Assembly (NCBI GenBank): GCA_023376005.1
Contig: CM042141.1
Coordinates: 99,893,212 to 99,957,211 of the forward strand
Reading direction: 5' to 3'
Length of the DNA stretch: 64,000 nt
DNA from: Doryteuthis pealeii
Taxonomy: Eukaryota > Mollusca > Cephalopoda > Myopsida > Loliginidae
The position numbers and the translations under genes were made by a program. Shown here piece by piece: positions 1 to 10,967 of the stretch. The notes under the pieces were generated by a model. That model was given only the letters and a program-made list of their open reading frames with translations. It was not told where the DNA came from and ran no database searches. Every line of letters starts with the position of its first letter. Position 1 is the stretch's first letter.

Positions 1-535
1 TGAGCCAGTCCATCTAGGAGAGTGCTGGAGGGGGTGCTAGCTACTCTACAACACTAACCAAAGTTAAAGAACCCAGTCTGCCATACTATTTCCCCTTACC
101 TGCTTTTCGGGCCCTGTGTCCAGTGGCTTTGGCTTCTGGACTGGTAAGATATATAATAATCAGCATGAATCCCAGGGGGCCAACCTCCCAGGCCATACCT
201 ACCCCCTTGTCTAAAAGGGGAAGGGCTGGGTTTATTGCCTAGTTCCTGAAGGGATTCCCACTGGTCACTGCATGAGCTTTGGTTTGTGCATGGCTCCCCA
301 TGTTAATAGGAGTTTATGTTCATCTGATCTTGTGAGAGGTCCAGAAAATATCTACTATTTACCCATAGCTGGGATGGGGAAAACAGATGGATTCATACCT
401 TTTCCAAGGGGATTAGTGTGAAGTGAAATGTAAACAGCCTTGCGCAGGATTTGAACTCATGTCACCAATTCTATTTCCTTCAGTGATGATAATTGCAGTA
501 AGTGCTCTACCTCTACTAAAGATTAATTTCTGCTG
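1..535 (-). repeat. tRNA-derived SINE (family S1), diverged
   Basis: Read on the minus strand, a B-box-like motif (revcomp of GGATTTGAACTC, about 448-459) is followed by the body shared with the copies at 4.86, 7.98, 37.5, 39.8, 50.9, 54.04 and 54.7 kb: an 'aaatgtaaacagcc' block, a 'catacctttcccaagg' block and a 'gttaaagaacccagtctg' block near 60-80. The copy is interrupted by unrelated sequence at about 100-340. A Pol III origin is inferred from the tRNA-like head. Confidence 0.65.
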
Positions 536-769
536 TTTAAAATATTTTTCTTATCTGGAAATCTAATTATTGCTAACTTTTCTTGTAAGCACAAAAAACA
601 TTTAGGGCTCTACATATATTTGATTTTTTTAAAGATCTCCCATTTAAGGATTAGTGTTATATTTACCTATATATATATATATACATATATGTATTTTGGA
701 AAAGGTGACTTACCGGTGAATATGGTCACAATGGTTAGTTGATGCAAAATTCAGAAAGGTAAGACAGCG
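536..769. other. AT-rich spacer
   Basis: No gene is visible. A stretch at about 550-600 resembles 47810-47860, just upstream of the first hammerhead copy, so it is probably a fragment of the same repeat. A short (TA)n lies at 669-682. Confidence 0.4.
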
Positions 770-1045
770 AATACAGATACAAGTGATAACCTACTTGAGT
801 TTCACCATAAGGATCTTCAGGGTTAAATCCACTGGATTAATCAAAATATTGATTAATTGCAGTCGATTACACGTGTGTGTCTTTCACGATAAACGGTTCA
901 TTATATATATATAACGAACCGTTTATCGTGAAAGACACACACGTGTAATCGACTGCAATTAATCAATATCTTGATTAATCCAGTGGATTTGACCCTGAAG
1001 ATCCTTATGGCGAAACTCGAGTAGGTTATCACTTGTACCTGTATT
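770..1045. repeat. Near-perfect palindrome (foldback element)
   Basis: The arms 770-905 and about 910-1045 are reverse complements with only a few mismatches around an AT-rich centre. No transposase or obvious target-site duplication is visible. Any open frame across it is a by-product of the palindrome. Class II foldback/MITE origin is inferred. Confidence 0.75.
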
Positions 1046-1514
1046 ACAATATATTTATATATATATATATATATGTATGTGTGTATGTGTAAAGGTAAAA
1101 GTATCCAATTGACTGATATGTTGGGGATGATTCTATTTGGGATTGTCAATATCCTCTGTACATCCACAATGCATGCCCACACTGATGCACACCTATAGAT
1201 TTATATAAGGATTGTTTCAAATCCCTAAGAGAGCTCAGTGTAAGATAATTAATAAATTAATTATATACAGAGCAATATTTACACTTTCAATAAGAGAACC
1301 ATCATTTGGATATTATAAATTTATTTCAACCAGTAACTCAATAAATGAGCCCAGTTTCATCTGGCAGCCAATTACATTATAACAAATACATAATATATAT
1401 ATATATATATATATATAGGTATTTGCCTCATACCCCACATGTATGGGCTGGGCACAAGGCCTCGTTTTAACGTGGGCCCACCCACAAGCCGAAGCTCATG
1501 GGTGGGAATATATA

Positions 1515-1552
<38 letters not shown>
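1046..1552. repeat. Non-coding spacer with (TA)n microsatellites
   Basis: (TA)n tracts lie at about 1051-1075, 1393-1417 and 1506-1552. Nothing gene-like is seen between them. The last tract abuts the mariner end that follows. Confidence 0.6.
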
Positions 1553-1555
<3 letters not shown>

Positions 1556-1945
1556 AGTCAAAAAGTAATGCCATTTTGTTTAGGGCAGGTATAATTACCA
1601 ATACAGGAACATGTATCATACATCAAAATGAAGCTGGTCCTCTGTGGATAACATCCCTACTTCTCCACATAGATGTGTCAAAAGTTGCCATTTTGTTTAG
1701 GACAGTTATAATTACCCATCTAGTCCTCTGTGGATAACATCACTACTTCTCCACATAGTCACTATTTCTCTCAATAGCAATGTTCCACTTTGGAATGAGA
1801 ACATGTATCCCTGTCCCGTAAAATTCTGTTGACTGTTCTTTGAGCCACTTCTTCACGACAGATTTCACTTCCTCGTCACTGGAATAATGTGTGTCTCTCT
1901 TCAGCCCCCCATGAAAGAGACTTTTGAGAAGCAAACATTATTCCT
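1553..1945 (-). pseudogene. mariner-type transposase C-terminal fragment
   Basis: The minus-strand frame at 1934-1743 reads like the extreme C-terminus of a Tc1/mariner-superfamily transposase: an 'SSDEEVKSVVKKWL' helix, then 'FYGTG' and a terminal 'DYVEK' before the stop. The sequence beyond the stop (1742-1553) contains two copies of 'CTCTGTGGATAACATC' and ends in 'GTCAAAAAGTAATGCC', which looks like a mariner-family inverted terminal repeat. The N-terminus and catalytic triad are missing, so it is a dead 5'-truncated relic. Family placement rests on recognised motifs only. Confidence 0.65.
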
Positions 1946-3735
1946 TTGTTGGGTAATTTGATCTCCAATTTGATCTACGGTACAAAAATGGACTTTCACA
2001 AACATTTTAAACAAGCAAACATTGCAACTTAATTAAAATCTAAATGTTTTAAGAGTCAATATATTATTGTATTTAACAATCATTTTAAATATTATCTCAA
2101 TCTCAGACTCTGAGATAATATTTGACGTATTTGACCTATAGATGGGACCCCAACTGGTACTACCACTGTTCCCAGAGTTTCAGAACTGGGGCCTCACCAT
2201 TAGATGTAGTTTAGTGAAATTGTGGTAGTAATCTGATTTTGTAAAGCTCTACTATTTATTAGTTAGTTTGATCACCACTAGGTGTCTCTCGATCATGGCC
2301 TAATTCCACGCAAATATATACAATTATTAACTGAACTGATGGAAAGAAAAAAAAGGGTTATGAGATAGAATTATAATCCTTTTTTCTTTAGTTTTTTTTT
2401 TCTTTTCTTAAAAAATGATTTTTAAAAATCAGACTGAGCATAAGAGAAAATTTATTTTTAAAATGTTATTTATTTAAGTAAGTAGTATGTCAAAAATTAT
2501 TTGTCGTTAAACAAAAACAGATGTCCCCTTTTCATCAATTTCAATACCACGTATAAAATATTTCAAATCTTCAAAACATTAAGACTGCCAGTCTCCAAGA
2601 AGCAAACAAAAACCTTAATGAAATAAATTCTAGACTGGATCTTTTCAATCATTGTGGTCTCCAGATATTGTTTATTAAAACAATATTGAGGTAAAAATAA
2701 TTTAGGGGAAAAAATTGAATTTTTATTTTTTCATTGGAGAGACAGAAAAAAGAAAGAAAGAAAGAAAAACCAAAAAGTCAGCAATTAACTCGTTACACGT
2801 CAGTTTTAGATTTGAGAAATCCGGAAAAGAATTGTATCACTATCAACCCTTATTATTATTTTTTCTAAAGTCAGATTTAATAAAATAAATATAAAAGCTA
2901 AATAAATAAAAAATAATCCAAATGCTGATTTTCTAGGCGAGCAGACAGCCTCATCCCACTTTAAACCCCGATTTTAGCCTTGAATTAAAACAAAAACAAC
3001 AACAAAACATTGAGAGATGTAAATAACGAATGAAATAATAATATCAGCTTTTTTTTCTTCAATAATATAGAAAACTATAAACCCAAGATCAAAGAGAAAA
3101 ATAATTCTCAAAAAACATTACTTCCGGAGCGAGTTCGATCCTTACTGAATTCTATACACTTGTGGCGTCGTGTAAAATTAAATTAAACTTCGTAAATGTT
3201 GAAATAAAAGGTAAATAAATAACATGTAAAAATAAACAAACAAAATATTCTTTTTCGATTTCTCTTTTATGAAACCTCTACCCATAGCTAAAAAAAAATT
3301 TTTTAAAAAAGAAAAGAAAAATCGTCCCTAGATCTAAAAAGTAGAATATCAAAAAATTGTGCAAGAGCGATAGTATTTTTTAAATTTTTTTATGTAAAGA
3401 TATATCAGTGTCATTTAAAAAAAAATTAAATGGGGTTTTAAAATAATTACTAACTTATTTATTCGTTACAAATATTGACACGAAAATTTAGCTTGTAAAA
3501 AATAAAAGAACGAATTCATTTCACTAAAAATGTTTACACAGAAAATAATAAAAATAAAAAGCCTTAAAAATAAAAATAACCCCAAACTACGAAATATATC
3601 TATATTTCCCAATTTTAATCTAAATAATTAAAAATATAAAAATTTTAATAATAAATCCCGAATTTCTGTTTCTTAAAGTTTGTTTTCCAATTTTTATATT
3701 CAATCAATTTTATTTTCAATTTAAACGAAAAATAT
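1946..3735. other. AT-rich non-coding region
   Basis: No coding signal. About 2140-2225 is a fragment of the 580-bp family (it contains 'ATAGATGGGACCCCAA'). 2740-2770 holds a short (GAAA)n. The remainder appears to be single-copy AT-rich DNA. Confidence 0.5.
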
Positions 3736-4020
3736 TTAAAAAAACGTAAACATTAAAAATAAAAACAGAAGTGAGAATGTGTTTGTTGTTACCTGTACAT
3801 GTGTAGATCTGATTCGGTAAGCTTTCTTACGTGACACCTGTATCCAGGTGTGATGAATAGAAAAACGAAGACAATTGTAAAGAAATAAACATATCGCCTC
3901 ACTTGTGGGCAACCTTCGTTCATCATCCGACGGAAAAAAAATGTGTTGAGAATTTTTGTTAATTAGTTTCTTTCGTGCCACACCGGCTGCCCTAAACGAC
4001 ACGAAGACCAATATTTCACA
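3736..4020 (-). other. Possible 5' exon, unproven
   Basis: This block is less AT-rich than its surroundings. On the minus strand it is open for 91 codons and holds an internal ATG that starts a short hydrophobic stretch (MFISLQLSSFF). GT donor candidates follow near 3850 and 3840. No protein family is recognised and no partner exon was found, so this is only a weak candidate for a first exon or 5' UTR. Confidence 0.15.
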
Positions 4021-4854
4021 GTAAGGGCTTCAGATGAATCAGACCTTTTCATTTTCGTTTTAATTTTTTCTGTGTTTTTATTTGATATTGAAACATTTTA
4101 ATTGTACGAACACAATATCTCACAATTTTTTTTTTTTGGGGGGGGGGGCGAAAAAAAAAAAAAACGACAAAAAAAAATTGATAACGTCTGTAATGAGCTG
4201 GAAAATTAGTATTGTTGATTTAATGTTCAAAGATTTTTTTCAAACTGAATCAGGGATTAGCGTTTACCATTGTGAATATGTTTATCATGCAGTACCTAAG
4301 TCAAGTATATCTTACAACTGCTGACTGAGTTACCTGATAGGAGAGTGTCTGTTCATACATATACAGTAAGTTCTTTAGATTTGAATATTTGCTAAATAAA
4401 AAGTCTGAGTTGGTAGCTAAATACCACCATGAAAATAAATATTTACTCTGTAGTTTGGTGCTTAATTGAGTGATGTGACTTAGTATGTCAACCATATAAT
4501 AGTCACATCAGACTTATTATGTCAATCCAGGACAGGTGCCAATGTCTCGTGCCCCCCACCCCGAATCTATGATATGCCCCACACGAAACTATAATATGAT
4601 TTTTTTTCAAACTATCTCATGGATTACCGTTTACCATAGGGATTATGTTTATCATACAGTTAACAAGTTCAGTCAGTAATATCTCATTGTGAACTGGGGG
4701 GAGGGGCAGTGTCTTCTCAATCTCATGAATGTACACAGTAAGTTCTCTACTGATTGGTTGCCAAGTTAGATCATTTGCATACACCCAGTACTTGTGATAT
4801 TGAATTTATATAATTTAATTTATGTAACAATTTCATTAAATGGTTGTGAATGCT
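4021..4854. repeat. Diverged local duplication
   Basis: 4228-4315 and 4597-4690 are diverged direct repeats (both contain 'CGTTTACCAT' and 'TATGTTTATCAT'). A G-run plus A-run at 4132-4180 is low-complexity. No gene is seen. Confidence 0.5.
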
Positions 4855-5050
4855 ACATGTAGTGGAAGTATGTGGTGTATTGATTACTGTTGTAGGAAAT
4901 GGACATGGTAAGACTAGTTAAAATCCTGGGTGTTTGCATTTTACATAGTGCTAATACACTTGGGAAAGGTATGAATCCAACTATTCTCCCTCCAGCTAAG
5001 GATAGATAGTAGGGCACACTGGGCTCTTTAACCATTGTCACAGCATCTGA
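4855..5050 (+). repeat. tRNA-derived SINE (family S1)
   Basis: Degenerate tRNA-like head followed by the S1 body ('CATTTTACATAGTGCTAATA', then 'GGGAAAGGTATGAATCCAA', then 'GGGCTCTTTAACC'). It is truncated after the last block. Confidence 0.7.
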
Positions 5051-5654
5051 CATATATTAGTTTATCTTCTAACCAATTTTTTTAAAAGTGTATCTCATTT
5101 GTAGTGAGCGGTGAAAATGTATTCCATCCCCACAACAATGTTTTAAATGACAAGCAATGAAAAGCACGGAAGCCAGACAAAAATGGAGGAACAACAAACA
5201 TGTGGTATATAGTTTACAAACAACAAAAGAAATTTATTCTGGATCTTGGTTGGCAGAAGGTTGGATCGTCTGCAGGTCGGATCGAATGGCTGGGTCGTGG
5301 TCAGCAGGAGACTAGATAAACTAGGAAAGGTGTTAATAACTTACATTCCTTATCTCGTTTGTCGGAATACCGTTGGGTCAAAATCCCCAAAATTTGAGCT
5401 TCCAACTCCAAAATTTGGTAGAGTTATGTCGAATTTTAGCTCTCCAAATTTGGTGGGGTTGCGAAAAATGGTGACTTTTTGTAATCTATTTTTGTAATCA
5501 AGTCATTTAGATAAGCAAAGGATTCAGCATGCAGCATGAATACATACTCCACTTGGACAATTAATACTTTTCTCGTCTTTTAAACAATGGTGTCTGTAAA
5601 AAATACATTGCATATTTTTCAACATCTCCTTGTGTACCAATCATGTCTTGATTT
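5051..5654. other. Non-coding region
   Basis: Short open frames only, with no motif or splice logic. Nothing recognised. Confidence 0.4.
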
Positions 5655-5970
5655 TTGTCATTGACGGGAGACGAAGTTATCTTCTTGGCTGCTGCTGGGA
5701 TCTCTGTCTGTCGACTCGAATCCTTTGGCCTTTATATCGATAAATACGCCTACACATCTTTATCTTTTGATCTGCTCTTTACATCTGCTAAATATGCCTA
5801 CGCATTTTTATCTTTTGATCTGATAAAAGACAACTTCCTTTATTTTATATTTTTCTTTTATCTATTTCTTGACTGGAAGAGAAGTGTTCCGTTTTCCTTT
5901 TTTTTTTTTTTTTTTATCTATTTCTTCATCTTTCTGTTTTGTCTTTTGATCAGAAAGTTCATCTTCCGTT
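5655..5970 (-). repeat. LTR-like promoter repeat, minus-strand copy
   Basis: On the minus strand this repeats the block at 33025-33320: a purine-rich leader with AACGGAA and CTCTTCC motifs, then 'CAGATCAAAAGATAAA', then a TATA-like sequence, then 'GAGTCGACAGACAG'. In this copy the CAGATCAAAAGATAAA block is present twice, at about 5750-5790 and 5800-5830, like a duplicated upstream element. LTR identity is inferred; the termini were not defined. Confidence 0.45.
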
Positions 5971-5999
5971 GCATGAATATGCAACATACCTTTTTGTGT

Positions 6000-6182
6000 G
6001 CACTAGACCAGGGAGATTGTTTTGCTGAGCTGGAACACCACACCTATCATCAGCTCCCAGATACTTTATGGCACAAATCAGATTACCCAAGCTGTGCTAC
6101 TCATGCGCTGAGTTGATGGGGATTGGTATTGAACCTTGCAACTCCTAGGCATATGCTCTACCGACTGAGCTAAATCAGCCCA
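6000..6182 (-). repeat. tRNA-derived SINE (family S2)
   Basis: On the minus strand the head contains a near-perfect Pol III A box (TAGCTCAGTCGGTAGAGC, 6172-6155) and a B box (AGGTTCAATACC, 6136-6125), as in tRNA-Lys/Ala-like genes. It continues into a body shared with 8531-8806. It is not a tRNA gene: the spacing and the 3' half do not fold into a cloverleaf and it runs on into the SINE body. Confidence 0.75.
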
Positions 6183-6198
6183 TTATTATTATTATTTC

Positions 6199-6235
<37 letters not shown>
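6183..6235. repeat. (ATT)n/(CAT)n microsatellite
   Basis: (TTA)n followed by about 11 CAT units at 6200-6235. It sits at the 3' end of the LINE on the minus strand, so it may be that element's tail. Confidence 0.85.
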
Positions 6236-7135
6236 GTTGTGCTAGCAGCATGGATATCCATGACAATCTCTTGCCAACCGTCCCTATCATTCATCATCCT
6301 CAGAAGGTCCTTTGTGCAGCATCCAATATCCACGCAGAGCTGTCTATGTAGATCTTTGCTGGATGGCCCGCACTGATGTGTCCATGTAATTATAAATTAT
6401 ATTATGAATATTCGTTATGAATCGAATTTCATAGTGTGATCTGTCTATGTAGGTCTTTGCTGGATGGCCCACAATGGTGTGTCCATGTGCTGGTTTCCAT
6501 AAGAGGACATTGCTTATAAGTTTGTCCTTGCTTCTCCAGCAGTGTCCAGCATGTCAACTCACTCGGATGGTTTGTGTGATAGGAGGCAAGTGGCTGTACA
6601 GATGCTTCCTTATGGGGTATTGTTTCCACGATTTGTTTAAGATTGCATGCAGCATTCTTGTGCAGCTCCCATCTCGCTTATTCTCTAGACACTTCATTTG
6701 GGTCCAAGTGGTGCAACCATACAGTAGCACTGATACACCTACAGCTTGGAAGTATTCTTGCTTTAACTTGTCAATGAGATCAGATTTCCATATGACTAAT
6801 AATCTGTTTATAGCAGACCTGGCCTTCCCTGTGAGTGCATTATCATCGCTTTCTGTCGATGAGATATTACTACCTAGGTAAATGAATTGTTCCATTGGCT
6901 TTAGTAATTTAATGTTGAGTATAGAGATATCTTCCTCCTTTTTAAAACACATGAACTCAGTTTTATTAGAGTTCACATAGAAGCCAAAGTTCCCTGCTGC
7001 CTTCTCCAGGCTATGTAGCAGTAGCAAGGATTCGGCTTGTGTAGGTGTATTTGCAAGAAGTGCTAGATCATCTGCGTAGTCTGCATCCGTAATAGTCTCT
7101 GTGGGGTATCACCTGCTTCTTACCTTTTTTAATGT
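6236..7135 (-). pseudogene. Non-LTR retrotransposon reverse transcriptase fragment (LINE L-A)
   Basis: The minus strand encodes the reverse transcriptase from the catalytic YADD box (ITDADYADDLALLANTP at about 7095-7040) through 'NSNKTEFMCF', 'FIYLGSNISSTES' and 'LLYGCTTW' to 'HLPPITQTIRVS'. It then shifts frame into a short C-terminal segment ('ELTCWTLLEK'). This order (palm D-D, thumb, C-terminal tail) is typical of LINE polymerases. The endonuclease and N-terminal RT are missing, which is normal 5' truncation. About 6338-6385 is repeated at about 6440-6487 with AT-rich sequence between, a small internal duplication. The frameshift and duplication show it is inactive. Related pieces are at 21.5-22.1, 25.8-26.0 and 41.7 kb. 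Confidence 0.85.
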
Positions 7136-7326
7136 GAGGGCTATTTCTTTATGTGGAATCTAATGATTTTTTTAAGTACATAGTCTAGGCATATTATAAA
7201 TATTATTATTTCTATTGGAACATTATTCAATCAAAAATGAATATCAGAAAGTATTACAGTATTGCTCCAAATTAAGTAAACTCCTACTAATTCTCAAATA
7301 AAAATGTAATTTTCTTCTAAAATAAA
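7136..7326. other. AT-rich spacer
   Basis: Nothing recognised. Confidence 0.4.
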
Positions 7327-7809
7327 GGTAATTTATGAGGAAGTGCGTCCCGGTATCCTGCCTCAAAATTGCTACCCGGTGACTATTAAAATAACGACCC
7401 AGCTCAGTCTATTCAAAACTATCTATCTATCTATCTATCTCAATTTGTTCATATTTATCTATATTACTTTAAATACTAAGATTTTTTTTATTCATGTTTG
7501 TTTAAAAAAAATGTCTTGTTTTTAGTTTAAATAAACAAGAATTACGACAAAAAAAGAAGTGACCCAAATACATTTACTTGTCGAAAATATCTATCTCCAT
7601 TTGTTCATATCTATCTATATTATTTTGTTTGTTTATCTATCTATCTCAGTCTATTCCAAACTATATATCCATCTTCATATCTAAACAAGAATTACGAATA
7701 ATTACGATAAATAAACAAGAATTACGACGAGTTGGGGTTGTTATTTTGATAGTCACCGGGTAGCGGTTTTTGAGGCAGGAGACTGGGACACACTTCCTCA
7801 TAAATTACC
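7327..7809. repeat. Foldback element F1 with CTAT microsatellite core
   Basis: The termini GGTAATTTATGAGGAAGTG (7327-) and its complement ending at 7809 extend into about 85-bp inverted arms ('CGTCCCGGTATCCTGCCTC' and complement). The centre has (CTAT)n tracts and repeats of AACAAGAATTACGA. The same element recurs at 30606-31080, again with a CTAT/GATA core. No ORF. Confidence 0.8.
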
Positions 7810-7977
7810 AAAATAAAGATAAGAGAATTTTATTATTTCTTGTAAAACATTATATAACGAAGTTGATATTATTAGGCATTATTTATTACCAAACTCTACA
7901 GCATTAAAATTCTGTGAACAAAAATATGAATATGTTGCAATCCCAAAAATAAGAACATCACTTACACATATTCATGT

Positions 7978-8275
7978 GTGGAGGTGCTGGTAGTGTAATG
8001 GTTATCATCACAAGAAATGAAATCAGCGACCTGAGTTCAAATCCTGGATGAGGTTGTTTGCATTTTACATAGCGCTAATACCCTTGGCAAAGATATAAAT
8101 CAAACTAATTTTCCTCCACCTATCAGTAAATAGCAGGGCAGACTGGGCTCTTTAACCTTGGTATGGAAGCTAGTCTATGAGAAGGATAACTGAATTCAGA
8201 CCTGTTAAACTCTACTTAAAAAACTGATCTTGTGTCACATCCTGTTTGGGAGGAAGGGTTGGGTAAATACATATT
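7978..8275 (+). repeat. tRNA-derived SINE (family S1), well preserved
   Basis: The tRNA-like head has A-box-like TAGTGTAATGG (about 7990) and B-box-like GAGTTCAAATCC (8034-8045). The full S1 body follows, ending with 'TTGTGTCACATCCTG' and a 'GGGTTGGGTAAATAC' tail. This is the clearest copy in the window for the family consensus. Confidence 0.8.
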
Positions 8276-8530
8276 CATGCAATTTTATTTTTAGTTACAG
8301 AGTTTCAATGTGGTAATAATAATACCTAATAATATCCGTTTTTTGATTGTCTAACTAGAAATGATAAAATATACATATCCTTCATAAATGGTTAGCAAGC
8401 TAGTCTCGCAGATCCATTTGATTTTTGCTGGATTCCCCATACTTACAACCTTGTGTCACATCCTACCCATTATGGATGGGTTGGGTAAATACCTACCATA
8501 ACATTCATAAATAAGTACACCCCCTATCAA
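8276..8530. other. Spacer with SINE fragment (family S3)
   Basis: 8391-8490 contains 'GTTAGCAAGC', 'GTCTCGCAGATCCA', then 'TTGTGTCACATCCTACCC' and 'GGTTGGGTAAATACC', a piece shared with 27535-27620 and 28690-28800. The remainder is AT-rich. Confidence 0.5.
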
Positions 8531-8806
8531 TTTTCTTCTAAACTAAAGGTAAGTAAAAGTAAGTAAAGTCATCGGGGTGGCCTAAAGCTGGTATCAGCTA
8601 GACAACGAGGGCGTCTATCTTCCTATCTCTAGACCAAGGAGATTGTCTTGACGTCTGAGGCGGAGTGCCACACCTACCATCAGCTCCTCACTTTACTGTA
8701 CAGATCCCTATGCTGCTCATACACTGAGTTGGCGAGTGCCGGTATCGAACACGGAACCTTGTGGTTCCTAGTTGGACGCTCTACTGACTGAGCTAAACTG
8801 GCCCAA
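8531..8806 (-). repeat. tRNA-derived SINE (family S2)
   Basis: Minus-strand A box TTTAGCTCAGTCAGTAGAGC (about 8800-8781) and B box (GTGTTCGATACC, about 8749-8738) head the element. The body runs to about 8531 and shares 'GACTTTACTTACTTTTACTT' with the 3' piece at 24506-24610. Confidence 0.75.
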
Positions 8807-8899
8807 AACATGATTTTACTATTTCTAATGGAGCCTCATACAATCAAGTTTCAATAATGTAGAATTTGGTAATAGATAATAAATAATAGCCTTTGCACC

Positions 8900-9490
8900 A
8901 AAGAATTTCTGGCCATGGTTGGTGACCCGTTATGCTTAAGAATGGAACCCTGCTGGCTGAGCAGTCCATGACATGCAATACTCACTTTGGCCCTTACTTA
9001 GGCTAGTCGTTTGGAGAGGCCTCCTCTGATCAATAGCCTGGTCATGTCAAGCCCTAGCACCTATATGATTGTCCCAACCCTATTGCCCTTATGTCAACCC
9101 CAACCCTTTTTATCATATCTTGTGGATGAGCAGTTCATGACATGCAATACTCAACTTTGGCCCTTCTGGTCATGTCAAGCCCTAGCACCTATATGATTGT
9201 CCCAACCCTATTGCCCTTATGTCAACCCCCAACCCATTTTATCATATATGTGCTAGAAGGTGGTAGCTGAGGGTATGATATTGTCCTGGGTATAATGTTA
9301 AACTCTATCTGATAGTGAAGTTACAGTTCTGGAGCTGTGGGGAATGTAGAGTACCCATTCATTACCATTTCTCCCAGGTCTATTCTGAGCCGGAGTGGTA
9401 GTACCTGTTAGGGTCCCATCTATAGGTCAAATAGAACAAAATGAGTTCTAAAAAATTGTGTTTAAAAAAATTGAGTTTGGAAAAAAAATT
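8900..9490 (-). repeat. 580-bp dispersed repeat (family B), internally duplicated
   Basis: Minus-strand copy of the family best seen at 60717-61293. An internal segment of about 110 bp ('CAGTCCATGACATGCAATAC' to 'CCCTTATGTCAACCCC') occurs twice, at about 8965-9110 and 9130-9240. No coding capacity. Confidence 0.75.
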
Positions 9491-10190
9491 GAGTACCCAT
9501 ATAGTGGTTTGTCGGGTCACTAGTTTACAGTGGTCGTCAATTTATGGTGGTTGTCTTGGGTAAAGTATTATATATATATATTTTTATATATATATTCGTA
9601 ATTACAACAAACACACTATAAAAAAACAGAAGGAAAAACAAATTATTCACAGAAGGAATAAAAAAGCCTTGTATTTAAATGTTAAAGTTACAGTAATAAG
9701 AGAAGTCGATATGTAGTGTTCAAGGTTTATCAGAATATGCTTTTTAAAAGTTCATTTAAATTAGAGGAAGAAAGTGTTCAGTTCCATCCAATAGAGAAAG
9801 TAAGGGTAATGTTCTATATATCAGCAGTGAAGTAACTTGTAGAGATGGTAAGATAAGAAGTACCTTCAGTGGCAGGCAAATAGTTTTAAGTTGAGCGACA
9901 TGGACTATTCAGGCATGTTGGTCTTTCTGAACTGTTCGTCAAAAACCCTGCTATCTATAGGGTTTACTTAGGCTCTAATTTGGTATTTTTGAAAAACTTC
10001 TTTTTAGGCATGAAAGCTTCTGATTGGTCGAAAATTATCATTTTTAATATTTCTATTTTTGCTGTCTACCTGCACTGATCCTATGTGCAGATTGCAAACT
10101 TTCGTCATTTTATTTCTGCTTTCAAAGCGTTAAATTCTAGCTCGCTTCTTATCATATCAACCACCACACCCATCAAGAATAAATAAAACA
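9491..10190. other. Non-coding region
   Basis: A (TA)n-like patch lies at 9567-9596. Otherwise AT-rich with no recognised feature. Confidence 0.4.
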
Positions 10191-10265
10191 AAAACGTCTT
10201 CGGCATAAAATGACCCAACAGGGGTTGACATGCCGTAAAACCCAAACAACCAACAACCAACCAAA
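10191..10265 (-). repeat. Family B repeat, head fragment
   Basis: Contains the complement of the family start (GGTTGGTTGG, then the GGCATGTCAACCCCTGTTGG-like segment, then GGGTCATTTTATGCCGAAGA). Confidence 0.7.
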
Positions 10266-10299
10266 GAATTTTGTCTACATGATGGGCATATCAATGTAG

Positions 10300-10530
10300 T
10301 GCTGAATATAATAAATAAATAAAAATATAAAATAAAATATAAAATAGATAAAGAATAAAATAAATAAAAGATAAATAAATCATAAAAAAAATAAATAAAT
10401 GGATATTAGATAAAAAAATAGATGAATAAATGATAAATAAAAAATAAATAAATATAAAAATAAAATAAATATAAAAAAATAAGAAAATAAAGTAAATTGC
10501 CTGATAAAAAGATAATTGAAGATAAAAAAA
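10300..10530. repeat. (AAATA)n/(GATAAA)n low-complexity DNA
   Basis: A run of TAAATA, TAAAAA and GATAAA units. The open frames here are strings of F, I, Y and L and are not genes. Confidence 0.8.
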
Positions 10531-10934
10531 CAAAAAAACTGACGAAGCTTTTTTTGTCTTTTCTGGTATTTTTTTCTATTTTTATAAAGAAACTTAAATT
10601 TTGATTAAAGCAGATTTTTTTAAATTTCAAAGTAATAAATTAATTGATAATTATTAGTAAAATTTAAACAACATATTTAAAGTACAATTTTATTATATCC
10701 CTTACGAAAAAAATTTAATCTAGGAAAATTATTTTTCTTATTGAAACTCATAGAGGTATTTAATAGAGTTTAATTTTATTCATTTATTATTATTATTTTT
10801 TTTTTTTTTTTGAATAGGGGAATTATTTTTCCTTTTAGTTTTGGATTCTCGTGGAATCCCGTGAACTGAACGGAAGTATACTACTGTAGTTTAGTACTAT
10901 TACCGTGATTAAAATTTCAAAACGAGGCTTCATC

Positions 10935-10967
10935 CTTTCCGGTTTGGACGCCATTCTAAACAGTCAA
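10935..10967 (+). other. RPS10: Putative 5' non-coding exon of RPS10 (TOP transcript start)
   Basis: CTTTCC at 10935 fits a 5' terminal oligopyrimidine start, normal for ribosomal-protein mRNAs. The following short GC-richer segment ends at a strong donor, CAA|GTAAGTA (GT at 10968). Joined to the acceptor at 12844 it puts one C before the ATG. Ribosomal-protein genes in animals commonly have such tiny non-coding first exons. The assignment rests on motif and position, not on transcript evidence. Confidence 0.5.

Noticed and set aside
901..1182. 93-aa frame on the minus strand
   Set aside because: It crosses the right arm of a palindrome and TA tracts.
6125..6172. tRNA gene at the S2 SINE head
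   Set aside because: A and B boxes are good, but there is no acceptor stem closure and the sequence continues into the SINE body; the same holds for 8.7 kb.
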